Positions 57,146 through 64,000 of a DNA stretch of 64,000 nucleotides are shown one piece after another (position 1 is the stretch's first letter; the number at the start of each line of letters is the position of its first letter). The notes under the pieces are model-generated. The model searched no databases and was not told the origin of the DNA. It saw only the letters and a list, made by a program, of their open reading frames with translations. This stretch comes from Epichloe hybrida (taxonomy: Eukaryota; Ascomycota; Sordariomycetes; Hypocreales; Clavicipitaceae): assembly GCA_019022495.1 (NCBI GenBank), contig JAFEKR010000092.1, positions 1 through 64,000 of the forward strand, read 5' to 3'. The translations under genes were made by a program, and so were the position numbers.

Positions 57146-60100
57146 CTAGAACTTCTCTCTTTTAATATGATTATTAACGCGTAATATTAATTATAGAAAT
57201 GAAAAAGAAAAGACAGATTAAGAATATAATTAACAGGGGATATAAGGAAAAGAACTTATATTCTATCTAGGTATATAGTTACTAATAAAAGGGAAATAAT
57301 AATCTCGCTTAGCCTATAAGCCTATGTGAGAATAAGTAGGTCCTTCTAAATCCCTTCTTTTCCTTAAAATAACATATATACTACACTATAGCATATATAT
57401 AATATCTTCCTCCTCCTTAGTAATACCTTTATCCTCCTATACACTACTATTAATTTCTATAGTTTACTAGGAGGGCCTAGTAGGCTAGTGTAGTTATAGC
57501 TACTAGGGATATTAACTATAGGGGTATAAATTCCCTACGTATTACTGTCTTATCCCTATAGCTATCCTCCTAGAGAATTACCTTTTCCTCTTACTATATA
57601 TATGTTATACGCAAGTAACCTATCCCTCTATCTAGATAGTTATTTAGTTAGTTAAGATAAAGCTCTTAAGGGCCTTATTAGGTAATGCCTTTGTGAAGGT
57701 ATTAGCTAGGTTATTCTCTCTATTAATCTATTAGATCTTGTAGAGTTCTTAGCATTTGTATAACTATTAAAGGGCTATAATATTAATTATTAGGCATTTC
57801 TCCTTTATTATACTAAGCTTAATAAGGTACTTATATAAGAAGTATAAATCCGTATATGTAATAACTAGGATCTTTAGGAGCTTTAGTTAGTTAGTAACTA
57901 AGTTTAGGGTGGTTATAATTACATAAGCTATATTAACACTAGCTACTATGCTATAGACTTCCAAGGTAAGCATGCTTTATGTGACTCTCTTGCTCTTTGT
58001 TAAGCTAAAGTATATAATATTACCTTTAATTATGAATTTACTATTAGTGTAGTCTTTGTTTACTAGGATAAGTATATATCCTAGTTATAAGGATAGGTCC
58101 TAGTTATTAGCAAAGGATTTATCTATAAAAGCAAAGAGCTTTGCCTTCTTAAGGTTAATTAGGATAAACATTAGACCTCTCTCTAGGTAATCTATTTACT
58201 ACTTTAGGCAGCAATTAAGGGCTTTCACGTCCTTTAGGGTTAGCTCCGAGTGTTATATAGTAACGAATAAGTTAAAGCAAGCCTCTAGTTAGCAGATTAA
58301 GGTAATATAAGTACCTCAGGCCCTTTACTTAATATACTTACGCTTTAAATTAGTTATAGGGACTAACTCTAACTTATTACTTTACCTTTTCTACTAGATC
58401 TTAATAGTATTATTCTCTAGTGTAATAATACTACTATTAAACGTAAGGGGACTATCCTAGGTTAGAAACTACTTTAGCTTTATATTAAAGCTTACTATAA
58501 TAAGCTAGGTCTCTTCCTTCTTAGAGAACTTCTTATCTAAGAGGCTAATTATATTATTAGTCTATATTCTAATATAGGTAAAGTTAGGGCTTTCCTTTGT
58601 AGTTACAAGCAGGCAGGGATTATATGTAAAGGTTTCTATCTAGAGGTTCTCTCTATAATACTTATAATATATAACCTACTAGTGCGTTCCTACTTCTATA
58701 AGCTTATAGAGAGGTTTAATAACCCTTATGATTATACTAGGCAGGTAAAGGTGCTATATATAAATTAGTAAGTATACTAGGATTAGTTACTTTAGTAATG
58801 TACAGGCCTATACATAAGCCTAATAGATATCTCTTAGCTAAATAAGGAATTTCCTTAATCTTGCTAATAGGGCTATCACAAGAATAAGACATTAGCTTAC
58901 GTGTTAAATCATTAGGGCCTATGTAAGAATAGCCTATTTCCCTTTATCCTCATACCCTTAGATTATAAGGCATGACTTTTTATAGGGTTTTATTATCTTA
59001 CCTTTAATCTTATTAATAATTTAGGAATTAAAGATTTAAAGATTTAAATCCTACTATATTCTTCCTTATTAAACATAATAAATTTAAACACACCTTACTT
59101 AATTAGAGTGTTAATCTCTACTTTTATTAATAGCTTAAATAGTTTGCCTAGGGTCTTAATAATTCCTTTCTTATATAGCTTAATTATAAGAGCTAGGTTA
59201 CTATATTCTTTTACTAATAGGAAGGTATTAGTACCTTAAGGTATTATAAGAGGGTTCTTCTATAGCCTTCCGTGTCCTTACTTTAATAGTATTAGTAGCA
59301 CTATATTTTTATTATAGGCCTCTTACCCTTTCTCTTCTTTCTCTTTACTAAGCTTTATTATTTTCTTTATATTAGGATTATTATAGTAGGGCTTAATAGA
59401 TATTAACCTAAAGGTCTTTAGGCCTCTAGGTATATTAAGTATATAGCTCTCTCTAGTAATTATTAGTAGCTTATATAGACTTACCTATCCCTTACCTTCT
59501 TACTAGACCTTAACATTTAATCTAAGTAGTAGGCTAAGGGTCTTTAAGGTATCTGGGCTATTACATTTAGTAAGGGCCTTATTAACCTTCTAGATAGCGT
59601 AAAGTTTTTTAATCTCTTTAGTAGCCTTTTATACTATAATTATATACTATATAATATTAGGTGATAGTAGGGACTTACTTATTATATGTAGGTAGGCTCT
59701 AAAGATAAGGAGGGTTAGGATAAGACTATTAAGGCCTATAGTGTTATTTAGGGCCTTAATTACTATTTAAAGGGTAATAGGTTCTAGTGTTATAGGGCAT
59801 TTGCGTCTAATTATATTATAGGCTCTTTAGAGTAGCTTATAATACCTTTTAACCTTCCCTATACTATAGTGTACCTTAATAAGGACTTCCTTAATTAAAA
59901 TTAATATTAAAGCTATAAATTATTTAAATTTATTACTATAAAAGTTTATTCTAGTGTCTATAATAATAAAGTCTAGGGGGCCTAGGTAAGCATTAATCTA
60001 GCATATTTAAAGGGCTTCCTAGGTTATTTTTATAGAGATATTATTAAGGAATTTCGCTATATTAAACACTATAGCTATATCTATAGCGTGGAGTATAAGG

Positions 60101-63100
60101 CAGTTACTATCTAGGTAAAAGATATTTACTATTACTTTGTAATTAAAGCTATACTTATCCTTAAGGGTAAACTTAAAGTAATTAAGGCTATTTATATGCA
60201 TTTAGCATTAGTAATAAATTCTTATTAGCTCCCTAATAGCTTTAATATTAACATTATGCCCTAATCTATAAAGAACCTTATATAAATATTAGATTAATAG
60301 ATGCCTAAAGCGGCAATATAATCACTATAGCTTGCCTTCTATAAGGTAGCTCTAAGCAACTGCTTTTTCTTTCTATATAAGAAGCATCTAGGCATAGCCC
60401 TATTTACATATAATAGGGACTTTAATATTTCCTTATTATAGCGTGTTCTTAGAGATATTAAAGTTAATCTTTAGATAGTCTATATTATTAAGGGATAAGA
60501 GAAATAAAGTATTTATAAGGATAACCTAAAAGAGAATATTTCTAAAGGGAGTAAGCATATTAGCTAATTTAAGCGTAATAATTAGGTCTCCTACGCTAAA
60601 TCTAACTAATGCCTTTTTCTCTATTAATTTATTAAGCTATAATATAGGTATCTAACGTTATAAAGTAAGAAATTAAGGGTGCCCTACTATAGAGAACTTT
60701 ACGGCTCCTGTATTAGCCATAATCCCTTAGAATATCACATAGGAATAGTGATTTTCTAATATAAACATTACTAGGGCTTTATTTATAAGTTCTTACTAAA
60801 AGGGGTCTTCTTTGCTTAGGCTATAATACACTGCTTACCTTATTAGGAATTAAACCGTTTTCTCGCTATTAATATAGGTTTTATATATAAAGAAGCTTAT
60901 AGGTACTAGCCTATCTATATTATTAGGGCTATTATTAAATCTAATGCTCTTTATATACTAAGTGATTTTGTTATTAACAGGGGGTTAGGACTTATGTTCT
61001 CTCTTATACTAAGTGAGAAATAAATAATATAAGTTATTAGTTAAATCCATAAGATAGTGGTTCTTAAAGCGTTAAAATACCTTTTTATAGTTCTCTTTAG
61101 GGTGCTTAGATAACTAGTATCCTTCCTTACTATATATATAGCACTTCTTTATATAAGAAGTACCTCCTCTTCCTTATAGTTTTAAGGGGTATTAGGTCTC
61201 TTTTCCCTTCTTATTATATCTTTAGTTAGTCTAGAATTACTCTAGGGTTATAGGTTTGGACAGGTTTGATATAGGAATGGCTAGTCTTTCTATAAGTTTA
61301 TTAAAGTATTTAATTATTAACTTACTTAGGTTATTATTTATTATTTCTTATAGGGAAGTGTTATTTTACTCTAGTAAATATCTTTACTATATATCCTTAG
61401 TTTTAAATTATTCTCTTATATAGCTAATAAGCGTAAGGAGATCTTATAGTTATCTAGGTTTAGAGAGGTAGTCTATATAGTATTATAGTGCTTTACCTTT
61501 AAGTATAACCTTAAAAGCATAACTAGCTTATTTAGGCTAGATATTAAGTAACTTATACTTTTTATAAAATATTTAAAGCTTTAATTTAAGGATATTACAG
61601 TTATTAGCACTATAGAGTTATTCTTTAGGGTATACCTTAAATAAGTTAATAATTTACTTTAGTAAAGGTCTTTAGGTTTATAAGGGTTCTCTAGGTGTTT
61701 CTTTTTATATTTATAAAAGGGGTAGTAAGGTCTTTAGGAAGTAAGAGGGTAGCTTTATAAGTAATACCCTTAGGGCTTATTATTCTCTCTAATTCTTCTC
61801 TTCCTTATATTAGGAAGGAGAAATTATAGCTTTTTAAGCTATGCTAATAGAGGCACTACTAGCTCTAGATAGCATAGGTTATCTCTATTAGTAACTCTCC
61901 TACTTAGGGGTATTATTAGTAGTATTACTAGGGTAATACTACTAACTTACCTCTAGTAAAGGTATAGGTAGGGGAGTTACGTATAGATGCTTATAAATAG
62001 TATCCTTAGGTGGTCTTAACTCTAGGTTAATTAACCTTCCTAGGGGAGATTAGCTAGGCCTTCCTAGAGGGGATTAACTTAGTTTTCCTAGGGGAGTCTA
62101 GCTTATTAATCCTTTTAATAGTAATTATACTAATAAATAAGGTAATAGGGTAGGTTACCTAGTTCTAATATTACTATTATCTAGTAAATTATAGAAGAAC
62201 TCTTTATTTTATAGGTTTTTTTAGAAGCCTATATACTTCTTCCTAGCCTTTTTAATTTCTTTAAGAGTTTAAAATCTAAATTCTTCTTAGTTTACTACTT
62301 CTTTAAGGTTATTTACTATCTTAGTGCCTCTTCTAATAGTTATATACACTCTATTATAAAGAAAATAGTCTTAAAGTCTATTCTATAAAAGGTCTCTCCC
62401 TTTTATAAACTTATCCCTTAACTATCTATAGAAGTTATTACTAAATTTAGAGAATAGTGTTTTTCTAAATAACCCTTACTTCTTATATTATTTAGTCTTT
62501 ATAAGAATATAAAGACTAATTTCCTTAGGTATTATTATCTCTTTATATTTAGAACTTCTTATTTATTAGAGTAGTTCTTTTATAATATATTATTAAAGCC
62601 TTATAGAGATATAGGGGTATAGGTTAGTGTAAATAGGGGTTTTTCCTTTATTAAGGTATTTATTATTATCTCCTATTTTAACGCCTTCTATAGTATTATT
62701 ATAGCTATTAGTCTTGCTAGGAACTCTGAATTAACTAGAGGTCTTAGATAGTCTAGTTATATCTAATATTCTAATTAATTAAGGGAGGCAAATCTTATAA
62801 TATAGGGAGAAAAAGGGTATAACTATAATTATGTAATATATTTTAAATATAAAGGATTATAAGGTAAGGTAGTTAACTTTAAATATGTAATAGAATGTAT
62901 AATAAAGAAAGATAAGGGAATAGCTTAGCTACTAGTATTAAACCTTTCTTTATTATTTTAAAGTCTATATAGATATAGATATTAATACTAAAGTAAGAAG
63001 AGAGCTATATTATACCTTTCTATTAGTATAACTTATTATTAAACGTAGCCCTCCTATTATATAGGGTAAGTTATTGTTAGATAAGCTACCTCTTCTAATT

Positions 63101-63163
63101 AACCTTGCTAATCTGCGGTGTTTAAAGACTATGTGGTTATTTATAAAGGTAACCACTGATTAG
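57146..63163 (-). pseudogene. Element I gag-pol relic
   Basis: Read on the minus strand. Integrase is readable at 60201-60019 (VIVNIFYLDSNCLILHAID, FNIAKFLNNISIK). RT start GVFKFIMFNKEEYSRI is near 59100-59050, and the catalytic MQTDD now reads I-stop-TNN near 58570-58545. RIP stops break the frame. Confidence 0.82.
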
Positions 63164-63471
63164 TGTTAGATTCACAGGGTATTAAATTTAATATAATATA
63201 GTTATAAGCCTAAAGAATAGTATTATTATTGATTATTTATTCTAGGCTATATTATTTATTATTATAATTGATTAAGTTATTAGAAAAGAGAGGTAAAAAG
63301 CTAGAAGTTATAATACATAAAGGGAAAAGGGGTTATATATTTATATCCCTATATTTTCCTAGCTAATTAACATACTAGGTTATAGGTCACGTGTAGGGTC
63401 CGCGCGCGGCCTAAGCTTCTGCTAGGTAATTGCGGCTGCGACGCGCAATTGATATCACCTTTGTTCTAACA
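63164..63471 (-). repeat. Element I right LTR (5' LTR in element orientation)
   Basis: 308 bp, with an extra block at about 63369-63431 that has CACGTG and CCGCGCGCGGCC. Confidence 0.92.
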
Positions 63472-63755
63472 ATATAAAAGAAAGGCTTTAAACTAGCCTT
63501 AAGCACCTTAATATAAATTAAATATAGATTTAAGAGTAATATATAATAGGTAATATTAAGGTAAATTAAATAAAGACTTCTAAGATACCTATAGATAGCT
63601 TTATAAAGCCTTTATTAGGTTAAATATATAGGGATTTTTACTATAGAATTAGCTTAAGGGAGATTCCTACCTAATTATAATACTAGAGATTATTTATAAT
63701 CTTTTCCTACGCCTTAGATTATTAGCTTTAATAAATATCTTAGCTATAGGGGGTA
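63472..63755 (+). pseudogene. Element A pol end and 3' leader
   Basis: This is the last fragment of element A. It continues the RNase H region and ends in the purine tract before the 3' LTR. Confidence 0.7.
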
Positions 63756-63975
63756 TATTAGGAAAAGCTCCCTAAAGTATTAGATATATAGGTAAGGGTT
63801 GCGTATTAACTAGGATAAGATATTAGTGGAGATAAATATATTAGAAGTACCTTCGTAGACTAGTTATTACCATAGCGCACTATGTACCCTTTAGGTATAA
63901 AAGTCGGGTGATGTCTGCACCTCTGATTAATCAAATTGAACACTTTTTATCACCTATTTACACCCCTACCTGACA
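63756..63975 (+). repeat. Element A 3' LTR
   Basis: 220 bp, starts TATTAGG (mutated TGTTAGG), ends CCTGACA, then CTTAC. Confidence 0.93.
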
Positions 63976-64000
63976 CTTACCTTGTTCACCTTCAGGGTCC

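Larger units (their letters stand above)
56901..63471 (-). mobile_element. Element I: Ty1/copia retrotransposon on the minus strand
   Basis: LTRs are 56901-57145 (245 bp) and 63164-63471 (308 bp), both starting TGTTAGATTCACAGGG and ending TTCTAACA. The duplication ATATA is perfect (56896-56900, 63472-63476). On the minus strand the element has integrase (60201-60019) and RT relics in copia order. The primer-like CTAATCAGTGGTTACC lies beside the right LTR. The LTRs differ by a 63-bp block. Confidence 0.92.
14180..63975 (+). mobile_element. Element A: outermost Ty1/copia retrotransposon, carrying all nested insertions
   Basis: Paired 220-bp LTRs (14180-14399 and 63756-63975) are flanked by a perfect 5-bp duplication CTTAC (14175-14179, 63976-63980). 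After the 5' LTR comes GTTATAAGCC, a RIP-altered form of GGTTATGAGCC, complementary to the anticodon arm of initiator tRNA-Met as in Drosophila copia. A purine tract (TATAGGGGGTA) precedes the 3' LTR. The internal domain is split into 14400-14518, 35043-36869, 45540-47395, 55999-56900 and 63472-63755, and has gag, protease, integrase, reverse transcriptase and RNase H relics in copia order. Without insertions it would be roughly 5 kb. It is the oldest insertion of the stack. Confidence 0.93.

Overview
The window is from a filamentous ascomycete. Genes carry short introns (49-280 bp) with fungal CTAAC/CTGAC-type branch points, and the protein sequences look like Sordariomycetes, possibly Hypocreales (inference, no search was run). 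The AT-rich part bears the mark of repeat-induced point mutation (RIP): C-to-T/G-to-A changes, TpA excess, and CAA/CAG/TGG codons turned into stops.

Compartment 1 (1 to about 13,880) has normal base composition. It holds a G1/S cyclin (487-1794, with an apparent GC-AG intron), a non-autonomous DNA transposon with 9-bp target duplication (3259-3604), 40S ribosomal protein S2/uS5 (4548-5700, minus), a mitochondrial-type 3-mercaptopyruvate/thiosulfate sulfurtransferase (6517-7597, minus), a probably broken SANT/Myb plus C2H2 DNA-binding gene (8955-10388), an unrecognised two-exon gene (10803-11146), and an 87-residue secreted, four-cysteine protein (11900-12215, minus) lying 2 kb from the compartment border. 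The housekeeping genes lie at the far left; the genes become smaller, unrecognised or broken towards the border.

Compartment 2 (about 13,880 to 64,000) is one stack of transposons nested in each other. Each boundary was read from LTR or terminal-repeat pairs and target-site duplications (TSDs). The outermost is copia element A (14180-63975, TSD CTTAC). Into A jumped: copia B1 (14519-35042, TSD ATATT), which contains copia C (16623-30128, TSD AAAGT), which contains copia D (19457-25833, TSD TTTAC), plus a GC-rich solo LTR E (33357-33623, TSD TAGAA); hAT-like element F (36870-45539, 8-bp TSD), which contains copia B2 (38309-45059); gypsy element H on the minus strand (47396-55998, TSD CTCCC), which contains hAT-like element G (52402-54610, 8-bp TSD); and copia I on the minus strand (56901-63471, TSD ATATA). 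None of the elements keeps an intact polyprotein.

The most unusual feature is the F/G pair. These are non-autonomous hAT-like elements whose ends are built from arrays of a 5-bp unit. The unit is ACTAC throughout F and AATAC throughout G, in the same skeleton. F also carries a 26-copy, exactly 10-bp tandem array with helically phased A-tracts.
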